From NCBI GenBank assembly GCA_001687465.1, contig LVLI01000321.1, positions 41,163 to 105,162 on the forward strand: a stretch of DNA of 64,000 nucleotides. The letters run 5' to 3'. The position numbers and the translations under genes were made by a program. Shown piece by piece: positions 43,736 through 54,673 of the stretch. The notes below the pieces were generated by a model, which searched no databases, was not told the origin of the DNA, and saw only the letters and a program-made list of their open reading frames with translations. The number at the start of each line of letters is the position of its first letter. The stretch's first letter is position 1. The stretch comes from Halocafeteria seosinensis (Eukaryota; Sar; Bigyra; Bicosoecida).

Positions 43736-46700
43736 CTAGAAACCTGGCATAGCAGCATACTGCTCGGGGTCAAATCCGATCTTCATTGTAGTCTCTTCGA
43801 GTATTCGTTTCAATTCAGCTTTCGCCTTGGCGACAGCAGTCTTAGTTGGACCCTCGATGTACAAGTGTAACCTCCGCTCGCCACTGGGTGGGTTCTTGCC
43901 TGGGGGCACATAGACACCTCGAGTAGATACCGCACACTCAGAGTACTCTGGAATATAGTTGTCCACGATGTCTTTGGTCTGGATTTTCCACCTTGCCCTT
44001 TGGGGGTAATCGTTTATCTCTAGCTCATCTTCGTAGCCAGCACTAGCGTCAACAGGCATACCCAACTGTCGCTGAATATCCGCTGCCCGAGCAGCCGCTT
44101 GAGCACGAGCATCCATTGCCTTTGCGTCGGGAGCCGACGATTTTGTCGGCTGCTGTCTCTCTTGAGCACGTTGACGCTTCTCCTCCTTCGACTGTTTCCA
44201 TTGCTTGTATTCTTCTTCTGCCTTCTCCAATTCGTAGGCATCGGCATTACCGGCGCTAATGTCATGTCGAAGTCGATCTAATAGCTCTTGCCACTGTTCC
44301 TCACTCAAGTCAGTGCCATCAAATTTGAATCCTTTTGTAGAATAGCCGCTTCGACGTTTCCGAGCCTCGCCTTTCTTCACTTTTTGGTTATGATCATTAG
44401 CCAGTTTCTGCAGCTCTTCAGGAACATCCTGTTTGTTTTCTCTCAGGGCTTTTACTAAGTCAGGGGCGTATTGTGCCTCTTCCGGAGTGATGAACGTGTA
44501 TGCTGTGCCTTTCTTACCTGCCCTGCCAGTCCTTCCCACACGATGAACATAATCCTCGAGATGATTTGGACAATTGTAATTAATAACCAGTTCTAAGTCC
44601 TTCACATCAAGGCCCCTTCCGGCAACCGAAGTCGCTGCCATTACTGTCTTTCTCCCATTCTTAAAATCGGCAATAGTGCTATCTCTGTCAAACTGGTCTT
44701 TGCCTCCATGCAATGAAACCGGGTCGTATCCGGCCCTCATGAGCTCCGCAAACAAGAGATCGCAATGCTCCTTTGTATCTACGAAGATTAAAATTCGTCC
44801 CCTTTCATACCATTCCCCAAGAAGCTGCAGTAATCTTTTGAACTTGGAATCCTCACTTCGAACTTCCACTACTTGCTCCACATCTGAACTGCTTTTTGCT
44901 CTGCCCCCCACCACAATTTCAACAGGATTCGCTAATATCTTCCGTGCTAACGATTCTACATGAGAAGGAAAGGTCGCCGAGAACATCACTGTCTGTCGAT
45001 CGGGTCGGGTGTTTTGAATAATGCGCTTAATTTGAGGTTCGAATCCCATATCAAACATTCGGTCAGCTTCGTCGAGTACCAGGTATGTTACACGCTCCAA
45101 TGACAAAACCCTGCCACTGTTAAGGGTCAGTAAATCGATCATTCTTCCGGGACTACAAACGACGATATCAGAACCTCGTTTCAAATTGGCGATTTGTTCC
45201 GCTATGGATGCACCGCCGTACACGGCAGTTGTTCGAAGGCCTAAAGCGGAGGCGAATTTTTTTGCCACGCTGTATATTTGGGCAACCAGTTCTCGCGACG
45301 GGGCCATAATTAGCCCAATAGGTCCTTCATATTCTCGGATACGAGGCTGGTCTAGAATATGACGAAACATTGGGATGAGATACGCCGCTGTCTTCCCCGA
45401 TCCCGTCTTCGCAACGCCAATCATGTCTCTCCCAGACATGATCACTGGCAGTGCCTGTCTCTGTATAGGGAATGGCTCTTCGAATCGTAACTTGTGCAAT
45501 ACTGACATAACAGTATCACTGAGTCCACAATCTTCCCAGTTACGGACAGGATTGGGCACATTCCTGCCGCGAACTTTCATTTCGCTCTCATCACGGAATT
45601 TTGCCACTTCTTGTTCGGAGAGGTTCTTGACTTCAGGGGCAGGAATGTAGAAACACTTTCGGAAATCAATGTAATCAATTTTGCTGTGATCCACCGGTTG
45701 TAGGTCCTTCTTTGCCATCTTTTCGTGGAGTATTTCTAAAGCAGACTTCCTTTCCTCAGGAGAAAGATTTTCTGAATCAACCGGCGCACCTTCGTCGATA
45801 TCTTCTTCAAAGATTCTACCAGTCCCAGTCGCTTCCATTGATTGTCCTTCCTTATTCTGCTCAGCCTTACTGTTCGCTTCCTCCTCCTCTTTCTTTCTCC
45901 CTTTCAACCTCTCGATGAACTCCTTGAGGTATTCCTCATCGTCCGGGCGGTAGGTTTGCTCCTGTTCCGTATTAGAACCCTGTTGCTGCTCATTGCCCTC
46001 TTGAGAGCTTCGATCGGTTTCATTTGAGTTGGAATCTTGTGTACTGGAGTCACCCATTATCTCCTCAAGAGTAATGCTATGTCGAGCAGCCACATCTTCA
46101 CGGTGTGTACCCGGTCCGTTGTATCCCAATGTACTCAGGTACTCATCCAGCGGATCTGAAGAAGCCGATGTCGAAGAACTGTTACCAGCTCCAGATTGAG
46201 CTGTCACTGTACTGTCACTATCTGTCGTAGAGGCTGCTGAGGTACTTAGCTTGCCACTCTTTTTCATAGCCTCCAACCTAGCCAAGCGCCTTCTCTGTGC
46301 TGCTTTCTTAGCTTCTTCCAATTTCTTCTGTTTGGCGGAATCGAGAGCATTACTTTCAGAGTTATTCTGGGTGTTGGACGAACCAGAAGTAACACCACTG
46401 CTGGTGTTCTTCTTGCCGAATTCACCCTTTTGTTTCAATGCTGCCAGACGTTCCAGGCGCTTTCTCTGTTTCTCCCTTTTACGCTCTTCTTCCTCATCCT
46501 GCGCACTTTGGCCCGACTGCTCGGTAGCACTACCGTTCATAGGTGACGCTGCGTCCCCACTACTGGAAGAGACTTGGGTGCCTTTATTCTCGTCATTATG
46601 CTCGGCAGAAGCTCCATTTTCATCCAATTTTGTGCGCTTCTGAGGTCGGTCAGAGGCCATTTCCTCGCCATTTTCCCTCTGTCGAACCCCAGTTTCTGCA

Positions 46701-46858
46701 GTATTGGAAGCGTGAGAACTTTGATCAACCTTTGTATCTGCCGAAGAGGCCGTGAGGGAGGCATTTGAGCCAGATGAAGCCTCATTTGAGGTATTCTTGG
46801 TCTCGGTCTGGGGCTGCTTCTTCTTGGTTGTGAGCTTAATCTTCTTCATAGGAGGCAT
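43736..46858 (-). CDS. DDX46: DEAD-box splicing helicase Prp5/DDX46
   Basis: Intronless, 1040 aa. Prp5/DDX46 remodels U2 snRNP during pre-spliceosome formation. The N-terminal ~370 residues are Ser/Gln/Glu-rich with three spaced Arg/Lys helices (KRLERLAALKQKGEFGKK, RRLARLEAMKKSGKL). A DPLDEYL motif follows (residues ~240), a known Prp5-type DPLD U2-contact element. The helicase core: FRKCFYIPAPEV (family lead-in), FEEPFPIQRQA (Q), AKTGSGKT, APSRELVAQ, SPGRMIDLL, DEADRMFDMGFEPQ, SAT, VAGRGLDVKDL and HRVGRTGRAGKKG. The C-terminus contains the family's KH-like region ending at the stop (LKRILEETTMKIGFDP). This gene fits the intron-rich character of the window. Confidence 0.95.
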   Translation of the reverse strand: MPPMKKIKLTTKKKQPQTETKNTSNEASSGSNASLTASSADTKVDQSSHASNTAETGVRQRENGEEMASDRPQKRTKLDENGASAEHNDENKGTQVSSSSGDAASPMNGSATEQSGQSAQDEEEERKREKQRKRLERLAALKQKGEFGKKNTSSGVTSGSSNTQNNSESNALDSAKQKKLEEAKKAAQRRRLARLEAMKKSGKLSTSAASTTDSDSTVTAQSGAGNSSSTSASSDPLDEYLSTLGYNGPGTHREDVAARHSITLEEIMGDSSTQDSNSNETDRSSQEGNEQQQGSNTEQEQTYRPDDEEYLKEFIERLKGRKKEEEEANSKAEQNKEGQSMEATGTGRIFEEDIDEGAPVDSENLSPEERKSALEILHEKMAKKDLQPVDHSKIDYIDFRKCFYIPAPEVKNLSEQEVAKFRDESEMKVRGRNVPNPVRNWEDCGLSDTVMSVLHKLRFEEPFPIQRQALPVIMSGRDMIGVAKTGSGKTAAYLIPMFRHILDQPRIREYEGPIGLIMAPSRELVAQIYSVAKKFASALGLRTTAVYGGASIAEQIANLKRGSDIVVCSPGRMIDLLTLNSGRVLSLERVTYLVLDEADRMFDMGFEPQIKRIIQNTRPDRQTVMFSATFPSHVESLARKILANPVEIVVGGRAKSSSDVEQVVEVRSEDSKFKRLLQLLGEWYERGRILIFVDTKEHCDLLFAELMRAGYDPVSLHGGKDQFDRDSTIADFKNGRKTVMAATSVAGRGLDVKDLELVINYNCPNHLEDYVHRVGRTGRAGKKGTAYTFITPEEAQYAPDLVKALRENKQDVPEELQKLANDHNQKVKKGEARKRRSGYSTKGFKFDGTDLSEEQWQELLDRLRHDISAGNADAYELEKAEEEYKQWKQSKEEKRQRAQERQQPTKSSAPDAKAMDARAQAAARAADIQRQLGMPVDASAGYEDELEINDYPQRARWKIQTKDIVDNYIPEYSECAVSTRGVYVPPGKNPPSGERRLHLYIEGPTKTAVAKAKAELKRILEETTMKIGFDPEQYAAMPGF

Positions 46859-47959
46859 TTTCCTTCAGATTCGCCGGAAATCAGACTGTCATACACTTAT
46901 ACAAGACCTTCGAAATGCACTTATGTGCCATCAACCCCTGCATATACCATTCTAAAGCGTACTTAATGGACCCTACTCCGGGAGTTCAACATTTGTTTGT
47001 TCGGTTGTTTAGAGTTGCAGGAATTACCTCTTTTCTGGCTGAGCTGACAGCACCTAAATAAATAGGTAGGTGGTACGATGGAGCATAGGAAAGCTACATA
47101 TGTAAAGCCAGTCAATGGAGTGTATTTTGGCTGAGATACTCTGCAGTCCAACTTCAGGCACCCCTTGGGCCGAGCTACTGTCATTTCCTTGAGGTCCAAT
47201 AACTTGTTTCCTCACTTGACTTCATGCACCATACTCATCTCCTTAACATCGGTGGCTACTAGAGGAACTGTGTATTTCATCAAACCACAACATGGGGTCA
47301 GCTTCACAAACCGACCTGATTTCCCACTTTCCGCACCTGCCTGTTCGATCCTTCTCGAGCGTTCGGAAGGGTTATTGGCGCTAGAGTTGTTTGTAGCAAG
47401 CTTTTGAGAGGCGCAGTTCAAAGATCACAGTATTGCGCATCGACTGATCGGTTCGCGAAATACGAACGTGGGTTTTACAGCAAGAGGGAAGCCTTGCGTG
47501 AGCTGTCGCACACGCCCGCAAAGTGTTCTACATCTACGGCCAGCCGTGTGAGAAAAACTAAGACCCCAGAAAGCATCCAAACTTTCCGGTTCTTGGCGGT
47601 TTTCAACCCCCTGATGGAACTTGCCTGTTCCCCCTGAATCATGCCCGAAGGATCGGACGATTCAGAAGACGGTCATCAACGGAAGCGTTTTGGTGGTACA
47701 AGTGACCCTTGCATGTCCGGGATCCCAGAGAAGGCAAGCAACAGTGACTACGACAACCAGACCCTGAAGTTCCAGCAGTACTACGATACTGTCGACGAAG
47801 GAATCTCGTGACGTCCATTGAGCGAGCTTACTTGTGTTTATTCAGTCTTTAGTACAGAAACTGTGTAAAGGAACAGACTCCCTAAGGCCACCTTGGCGTG
47901 TTGGGTTCAAACGGCCTCCTATTCAGGAACCACTAGCAGCGCGAGAACAACGTAGAGAT
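46859..47959. other. 1.1-kb intergenic region with one 56-codon frame
   Basis: Upstream of PRP5 and of the orphan gene at 47960. A plus-strand frame at 47641–47811 (MPEGSDDSEDGHQRKRFGG…) has polar, protein-like composition but no family. It could be a first exon of the following gene, but I could not find an in-phase junction. Confidence 0.35.
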
Positions 47960-49255
47960 ATGACGGCACTGCTGTTCCCTAGAACTTTCATGGCTCGAGT
48001 GAATCGATGCCAGATAGTAGCGATTCCACAAGTCCACAGTCTCCGTGGCGTGCACTCAGGAGGGACACAGTTCGACGGTATGAGCATGGAAAACCAGCTC
48101 CATCTGACATCCATGCAGCAAGATGCATCACAACAATGGAGCAGTGTCCAATCTCTCCAACCTGTTGGTAAGGACGAATACAAGGAGTTTCTACCGCCTC
48201 AACTCATTGCCGAGCAGTCGGTATGGCAACCTGTTGCTGACTCGATTTGTACCGACACATCGCTGGTTTCACCTATTGAGCAAGTTCCCTCCCCATCACC
48301 AGCAGCGGGAATTTCGCTTTACGTCAAGCGAGAGGATAGTCTTCCCTATGGAATCCACCTCCGAGCACTGTCCTCAATGTCCCAACATGTTGTTGAGCGA
48401 GGCTTTCCTCCCGTCGTCTTGGATGTGAAATCGTCTGCGTCGCTCAGTCAAGTCAATGCTACCCTCCAAATTTTCCTAGAGCGAGGCGTAGTTCCCTTTC
48501 TTGCGGTCGAACAACAAATAACGGAAGAGAGCACAGTCCCTCGTATTTTCAATGATGGCTCCTACATCCCAATCACGAGCTCCCGGGTCTACGATTACTG
48601 CGCTGGTGACCCAGATGACTCACTGGATCATGTTGTCGCAAGGGTCGCTGCTCAACTTGACGACGACCGAGTAGTTACTTTACCCGTTGATGGCATCTGT
48701 CGTGAAGCAACTGCGGGAATGGCAACATTGCTGTACGATACCTTCTCTTATGAGGAAGAAAATGGAAAGAGTTTCGACGACGTCGTGTTTCCTCCAGATC
48801 TTACCTTTCCTGCCGCAGTCTCAGCTGCAATGAACGAAGCCGTTGCTGCAAATGATGCTGCATATTCTTCTCATCCAAAAACACTTCGTGTTTTCTGCAG
48901 ACGACAAGAGCAAGGAGAAGTCATGGAACAATTCAGGGAGTGCGCAACGTACGTGTGGGATTTCCTGGGACTGGAGAAGAAGCCCTTGGCGAATATTATG
49001 GCTGTGGAGGGACGAGCTCCGGACTCAGTACTGCAGCCGAAATCAATGACTGGTACTACGAACGTGATTCTTTACAACATCGAAGACGACGAAGAACTTG
49101 TAGAGAGGAACGGGTCCCATGTGTGGCTCAGTCCTGGTATGCAGTGTGCTTTGTCCTTTGTCAACCATTTGCGCGGTTCCCAAAACCTGAGAAGCGCGGA
49201 CGACGCTCCAGCCAACACTCGCAATACTCTTGTTATTGACGGCAGTGCTATTTAA
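47960..49255 (+). CDS. orphan protein, probable mitochondrial or plastid presequence
   Basis: 431 aa from the ATG at 47960; the frame is open from 47834 but without an earlier ATG. The first ~35 residues (MTALLFPRTFMARVNRCQIV …) are Arg-rich, without acids, and amphipathic, like an organellar targeting peptide. The body alternates predicted strands and helices as a globular alpha/beta protein would (GISLYVKREDSLPYGIHLRAL, DRVVTLPVDGICREATAG, NVILYNIEDDEELVERNG). The codon pattern is even and the composition protein-like. I recognise no family, catalytic motif or membrane segment. Confidence 0.65.
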   Translation: MTALLFPRTFMARVNRCQIVAIPQVHSLRGVHSGGTQFDGMSMENQLHLTSMQQDASQQWSSVQSLQPVGKDEYKEFLPPQLIAEQSVWQPVADSICTDTSLVSPIEQVPSPSPAAGISLYVKREDSLPYGIHLRALSSMSQHVVERGFPPVVLDVKSSASLSQVNATLQIFLERGVVPFLAVEQQITEESTVPRIFNDGSYIPITSSRVYDYCAGDPDDSLDHVVARVAAQLDDDRVVTLPVDGICREATAGMATLLYDTFSYEEENGKSFDDVVFPPDLTFPAAVSAAMNEAVAANDAAYSSHPKTLRVFCRRQEQGEVMEQFRECATYVWDFLGLEKKPLANIMAVEGRAPDSVLQPKSMTGTTNVILYNIEDDEELVERNGSHVWLSPGMQCALSFVNHLRGSQNLRSADDAPANTRNTLVIDGSAI

Positions 49256-49824
49256 CTAATAGATTAGACTTGGAAAATATCCAACATGGATAATGTCGTT
49301 GGTTAGAACCTTATATGGCATATCCAGTACACTTGTAGGGGTGTTTCGCGAGACGTAACGTGTTAATTCGTTTATGTTCCTTGCTACGCATGCAGCAGGT
49401 ATCCTGTGCAGCTTGGAAGCGTGACGTAGACCTTCCCGAAGTAGAATGCATTCTGGCCAACCTCATACATGCACTCCAACGTTATAGTAGTAATAGCTAG
49501 GATCGATACAATACATCACCACAATGTTCATTCCTACTGAACCACAATAAAATGTCAAAACCTCATTTGTGGCACGCTTGTTTCGTTGCGACTTCATCGG
49601 GTCGCACGCGCACCTTGTTGTCCCTCCAGGTGTTCCCACCATTTAAACACCGTCAGATTAATGAGGTTTGTCTGTTCGCATCATGATGCTTTGCTCGGTG
49701 ATGCGCATTCGGCACCGATGCGGACGCACCTGATGTCCTCCCAGACAATGGGGTCTGCCACGTGTTCCCTCAGGAAGCGGAGCGGTTGTTAGAATCATGG
49801 ATCAGAAGGATCAAGGATGGTTCA
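49256..49824. other. intergenic, nothing recognised
   Basis: About 570 nt of short frames only, presumably the 3' flank of the orphan gene. Confidence 0.4.
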
Positions 49825-51118
49825 ATGACGGCGATGGACAAACCTATGCGGCGCGATGAAACACAGGATACATGCTCACGATCGTCAATCAGACTCATAA
49901 CATTACTCAAAGCCGTTGTATTGGGAATCCTAGGCCCCTGGTGCGCTGCGTGTATCTTCGTCGGAATCCTTACAGGCGTGAAGCATCCGGTCGAGTTCGT
50001 CGGAGGCAACGTACAAACTGCCTTCTACCCTGGAGTTTGGCTCGTCTCCTATGGTATTGTGGGATTCGCCCCAATTGTACAGGAACTGGTTGTGCGATGC
50101 CATGAAAGTCGATGGGACATAGCTGACCCTTGCGCGCTGGTGTTTGGAGTTGGGAACTATGTTGTGAATGCAGGGTTCGGATTGTCGGTCACCGCGATAA
50201 ACTGGAAAAACATCCCCACTCTTGCTAGTACATTCATTGCAACAAGCGGGGCAATTGGCGCGGTTCTGCTGCTTGTATTGCTCACGTTGCGTATCTGGAG
50301 GCTTCGGTTACGGTATCGGGAACGAGACAAGAACGAGATCCCGCTCCGAACAAAGAAAAATATCAACTCAAAACTTAAAATACAGGGCGCAAAATCTCCA
50401 AAGGATTATCCCATGGTGTCTGCAGATGCCACAACGGATACAGCGCCCAGAGGGGCCAGACCGAACGTAGCCTCTCGCCAAGTTCCTACCCTAGGTCAGG
50501 AGACTGTTCGAGACAAGCCGATGAAAGGGTCAACGTTGGTAAAGAATTCTCCCCGTCGTGCTGGTGAAGCATGTCTGTATCGTCAAGAGAGAGGAAGACA
50601 AGGCCAAGGCGTACCGGAAATGGACCGGCACAATATGAAGATTCGTCTTCCCACACGCACTCTAGCATCCTCATCCGCACGTGGTCAAGAGCATCGGCAG
50701 CCGAATGCAAGGGGGCGCACTGTATACCGTACGCGATTTCGCCTTTCTCCGGCGAAGCCTGGAAAGAAAACCGACCCTCACAGACGAACTGAACGAACTT
50801 ATACACATAGGAATCAAGTGTGGGGCATAGCAAAAGCTGGTGCTGGGCGCTATCCAGTTTTTGGTCGTAGAGGAAACACTTCGATCCAAAAGCGCTCACG
50901 GTCTCGTTCTGGAACACGGAAAAACTGAAGATATGATGCAGGTCATCTCTCTCCCAAATGAAGGCGGTGCCTGCGAATCTGAAGCAGAACGCTACCCCCA
51001 TAACCATGACTTTGTCGGCAGGTTGCACGGTGCAACGGAGTTACCTGTCTCTGTAGTAGCGGACTGCGAGTTATACAACTGCCTCGCGAAACGGCATTTA
51101 GAGTTCAGACCAAACTGA
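49825..51118 (+). pseudogene. decayed multi-pass membrane protein with cytosolic tail
   Basis: The ATG at 49825 opens a frame to 50928. Its first ~190 residues contain four hydrophobic segments (VVLGILGPWCAACIFVGIL, VWLVSYGIVGFAPIV, ALVFGVGNYVVNAGFG, IGAVLLLVLLTL). Beyond ~50400 that frame becomes Arg/Gly/Ser-rich and unnatural, while protein-like sequence appears in a different phase with stops (TLTDELNELIHIGIKCGA, stop, LVLGAIQFLVVEETLRSKSA, to 51118). The simplest reading is a membrane protein whose tail was frameshifted and hit by several nonsense mutations. A spliced gene is the alternative. Family unknown. Confidence 0.45.
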
Positions 51119-51179
51119 ATGTGGTCGCTGTCCAGTCCATCAGTATGGTTCCCAGGAGGAGGGAACTTGCAAAAACTGC

Positions 51180-51530
51180 AATAATGGAACGGTGGCGCTA
51201 CAAAACCAGACAGCGTGCGTTCCATGTAAGGAATTTGAGATCAGTGCTCCCAGAGATTCCAATTGTCACATTCGTCCAAATGGTAGCGTCCCCTCGTGGA
51301 CCCAAACTGAGCGTGTCCATGTAAGGACCTCGAGGTCAGTGCTCTGGAAGATTCTAAGTGTCCCATTTGTCCAAATGGTAGTGCTCCTTCGTTGACTCAA
51401 ACTGGGTGTGTTTCGTACCGGTCAGTGCTCCGGAAGATTCCAACTGCCACATTTGATCAAGTGGTAGCGGGCCCTCGTGGAACAAAGAGTGCGTGTGGGC
51501 ATGTACGAAGAGAATCGGAACGGCATGTTC
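51180..51530 (+). pseudogene. decaying cysteine-rich (EphR/GCC2-like) repeat array
   Basis: Three or four tandem ~85-nt units encode a C-x-x-C…DS(N/K)C-x-x-C-x-NGS pattern (CVPCKEFEISAPRDSNCH in the first unit). Later units are broken: expected TGT/TGC codons are CGT (Arg) or TGA (stop, near 51453), and the frame shifts between units. Such repeats occur in extracellular parts of protist and algal surface proteins. Probably a relic of the same gene as the membrane segment upstream or of a relative. Confidence 0.5.
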
Positions 51531-51545
51531 CTGCTTTCTGTCTCG

Positions 51546-52050
51546 GTGTTGATTCTCCAACGCGGTTGCATTATCGTCGAGAGCCTCATGCGTTCAGAAG
51601 TGTTACCATCAGAGCATTGAGATATCGTTGTAATGCCGCTACTTTGTTGACGTTGCTCGTTTGGACGCTTGTTGAGGCGTTCACATTGACGACACTTGTT
51701 CGCAGCCGAGGCAGAGTTTCTCAACTGCAGCGTTCCCAATTTTCCTCTCTCTGGGCTTCGGGGAGCGCCTTACTCAATTGATCCATGACTCCAAAACGTA
51801 GCAGGACAATGGCATAGATGTACACGGTAGCGTAGTTGGAGGCAAACTTCAACCATTCTGCGTAGTTATCATGTGCGTTCTGCTGGCCGGATTTCCTATA
51901 GTCGGTGACAGATAGCCCACCGGCCGGTGAACATCAAGGACAATGGCATAGATGTACACGGTAGCGTAGTTGGAGGCAAACTTCAACCATTCTGCGGTGT
52001 TGATTCTCCAACGCGGTTGCAGTATCGCCGAGAGCCTCGTGCGTTCAGAA
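51546..52050. repeat. nested direct duplications
   Basis: A 60-nt block occurs identically at 51803–51862 and 51937–51996 (starts AGGACAATGGCATAGATG). A ~55-nt block occurs at 51546–51600 and 51996–52050 with a few differences. In the second occurrence the two blocks abut, showing rearrangement. Confidence 0.9.
51905..51927 (+). repeat. dispersed 23-nt element, copy 1
   Basis: Contains GACAGATAGCCCACCGGCC. Identical over 23 nt to 55617–55639 (inverted) and 63069–63091. Confidence 0.85.
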
Positions 52051-52966
52051 GAATGTGTGGCAAGGAAGTAAATTCATAGGTGGACGTATTGGTGAACGAC
52101 TCTATTACCTTGGTATCGTCGTAGGCACTTTTCCCAATGTTTGCGCACCCATGTACCATCGCGAGCTGGGAGTCACCAGTGGCATTGTTTAGGTCTACAC
52201 CTGGGTGGTAGACTGTCGCATCCAACCCGGACCACAAATGGAGATACCATCTCCCTGATGAGGACTGGAAGGAAAACGACGAGCCCCTAGTATACCTAAA
52301 CGGAAATGAGGAGGGTGCTGAGGAGGATGGGAGAGTGCGCGCAATAGGCGACAGCAGGCGTCACCGTAAAGCCCGCTGCCGCTACCGATGCTAGCGAGCG
52401 TAATCCAACTTTCAACTGCGGGTCTAGTTCTGCTGTACTCACTCCTACCGTAATATCTGCCCAAACTGACCCAAGAAACATAGACGTCTCCGTCTTTTCT
52501 CTTTCCCCCCTCTTTTGGTTTCCGGTGTATTGCCTGGGAGCGGTATACACATGGTACACATGCGGCCTACAACTTGTTACAAGGGCTACTGAAAATGTGA
52601 AGTTCAGCTCGCACAAGAGCTGTATGACAGGCCGTGGTAACGGATCCGGTCCTGTTTGTTAGGGATCTTCGACTGCGCCTGAGCTGTTTGGTGCAGAGGA
52701 GCTATTGCAGGGTGCTGCGCAAGTGGTTGCATTGGGTTATGCCCAATGGAGAGGCGTAGCATCGGCTAAGGCTCTTAGTATGGTTGAAGTTGAATACACA
52801 CCTAACTATTTTTGAAGTTGTCCCAGGGTTTCAACAGGGTTGTAGGGGCTTGTGGGCCCGCAATCTCTGAGGACTTGCGTTGTTCATTGGATGATGAAGT
52901 GAATTGAGATTGCCAGCATCTTCTTCACTTAAACGAATAGCCTACGGAACCGTCGGTCATGGTCGA
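52051..52966. other. non-genic stretch downstream of the FG-GAP gene
   Basis: Short frames only. GTTGAAGTTGAA lies near 52786. Nothing else recognised. Confidence 0.4.
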
Positions 52967-54673
52967 TCAGAAAGGAATTGTGTCCATGGCCAATTCTTCG
53001 TAATGCCCAGCTGCGAAATCCTGATTGTTAGGAGGCCGCTTCTTAGAGCGGTAGATGTAAAACCCCGCTATCAATATCACAATAAATATGATGCTGCCGC
53101 AGACAATTCCAGCTATTGCACCAGTGCTGAGGCCAGGTGATGCAGTTGCACCAGGAGGTGAAGTTGCAGATCCTGGGATACGGTTTATGACCACGTTTCC
53201 TAGTCTAAGCGCTGCCGACCCATCGTTATGTATGTCCCCTAATGGAGAGGGTTCGGTGTAGTTTTTCATAGACAATTGCACTCCTGACGAGCTCCTCAGA
53301 CACGACATGTTCATTGTTGTACGGGAGCTGCCCTGACGTCCGAAAACCACAAAATAGCCGCCTGCACTAAGAGAGCTAACAAGCATATCATCCAATCCAT
53401 CCCTGTTAAAGTCTCCCATTCCAAAGGAATCCATTTCCACCCCAATAACTGTAAACCCTTCTCCCTTTTCGAGATTTCTACAATTCACGTGCTGCGGGAA
53501 TTTTCGGTTTCCGAAAAGGACTGTCGCTTCACACTCTCTGTTCACAGGTGGTGGGGTGGGGACAGGTTCTGGGCCTGGATACGGGTTGCAGAACGAACGT
53601 ACTATGAGATCGTTTATCCCATCCCCATTCATATCTCCCGCTGCACTGAATTTAAAGTATCTGGTACCAGAATAAGACACGTTCATGGTGTCGAAAGCTG
53701 CACCAAGTGACGAAGGTGTGTAGGTTGGTGAAAAGTGGCTTGCCGGCTTGCGTCTACCGAACAAAACCAGGTTGTCTAATCCTAAATCTGTAAAGCCATC
53801 ATCGTTGATGTCTCCTAGTGCATGCACAGAGTGTACACCTGTAATGTTGAACCCCGTAGAGCCATTCAAGGTATTCACGGCCAGTACGTGCTGCGACTTG
53901 CCACCAAAAACTACATATATTGCCCCCTCTGCGAGTTTAGTCAAAGACTGCTCAAATCCAACAACCAAAATATCATCGAATTTATCGCCATTAAAGTCCC
54001 CTATAGGATAAGGATGACCTCCCGTGATGATAAATCCATTGCTGCCATCCACTTCCTCAACATTGATATGGCGGTACTCGGCTACACTTCCAAAGACTAC
54101 AGCAAACATCCCGTCGGCAAATTCACACGTTACAACGTCATGTATCCCATCTCCGTTGATATCGCCGAAAGGAAACGGTGACAATACCAGTGGTCTGCTT
54201 GGCCACGGTAGGGCGCTTCGTTGAAACAAAACCCACTTTTTCCAAGCTTGCAGGTTAACGGATCGAGAAGGAAAGCTTCCATTGCTAAGGAACACCCATG
54301 TTGTGCGATTCCCAAATTGCTGGTAAGGCTTAAAGTAGTAAGCGCTCTCATCATACCACGTCACGCTGAAATCGTCAATTCCGTCGTTATTAACATCCCC
54401 CAATCTCTCGGAGAATTCAGGACAGGTCTGACAGGTAAGCTGCCTACTCTTCCGAGGAATACCCCCCAGTCGGAATCCCTCATAGCCATGGGAGCCGTTG
54501 ACTAACTCGGGAAGTTTGTTGACGTCAATCACATCGATCTGTTCGCATGCTTCTGTCTTCTCCGCTAACATCTCTGGACTTGCATGAGATAAGAGTACCA
54601 ATACTGCCGGCAATAAGCCGCGGATTTTTGTTGAGATTCGCCACGCGTCCCAGGACGCCATGACTGATCGCAT
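52967..54673 (-). CDS. integrin-alpha-like FG-GAP repeat type I membrane protein
   Basis: 568 aa from the ATG at 54673 (an ATG 12 nt on, at 54661, is equally good). The frame is open further up but without a supporting ATG. A signal peptide is visible (RGLLPAVLVLLSHASP). Six or seven FG-GAP blades follow, each with a calcium-loop motif: GDVNNDGIDDF, GDINGDGIHDV, GDFNGDKFDDI, GDINDDGFTDL, GDMNGDGINDL and GDFNRDGLDDM. These build an integrin-alpha-type beta-propeller. A short Pro/Ser stalk leads to one transmembrane helix (AIAGIVCGSIIFIVILIAGF), a basic stop-transfer YRSKKR, and a ~28-residue cytosolic tail. A cell-surface adhesion or receptor role is inferred from architecture. Single exon, while flanking sequence is degenerate. 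Confidence 0.88.
   Translation of the reverse strand: MRSVMASWDAWRISTKIRGLLPAVLVLLSHASPEMLAEKTEACEQIDVIDVNKLPELVNGSHGYEGFRLGGIPRKSRQLTCQTCPEFSERLGDVNNDGIDDFSVTWYDESAYYFKPYQQFGNRTTWVFLSNGSFPSRSVNLQAWKKWVLFQRSALPWPSRPLVLSPFPFGDINGDGIHDVVTCEFADGMFAVVFGSVAEYRHINVEEVDGSNGFIITGGHPYPIGDFNGDKFDDILVVGFEQSLTKLAEGAIYVVFGGKSQHVLAVNTLNGSTGFNITGVHSVHALGDINDDGFTDLGLDNLVLFGRRKPASHFSPTYTPSSLGAAFDTMNVSYSGTRYFKFSAAGDMNGDGINDLIVRSFCNPYPGPEPVPTPPPVNRECEATVLFGNRKFPQHVNCRNLEKGEGFTVIGVEMDSFGMGDFNRDGLDDMLVSSLSAGGYFVVFGRQGSSRTTMNMSCLRSSSGVQLSMKNYTEPSPLGDIHNDGSAALRLGNVVINRIPGSATSPPGATASPGLSTGAIAGIVCGSIIFIVILIAGFYIYRSKKRPPNNQDFAAGHYEELAMDTIPF

Noticed and set aside
50486-51028. 180-codon minus-strand frame with protein-like composition
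   Set aside because: No family or splice context. The plus strand shows a decayed tail in phase with conserved-looking sequence, which explains the region better; not fully excluded.
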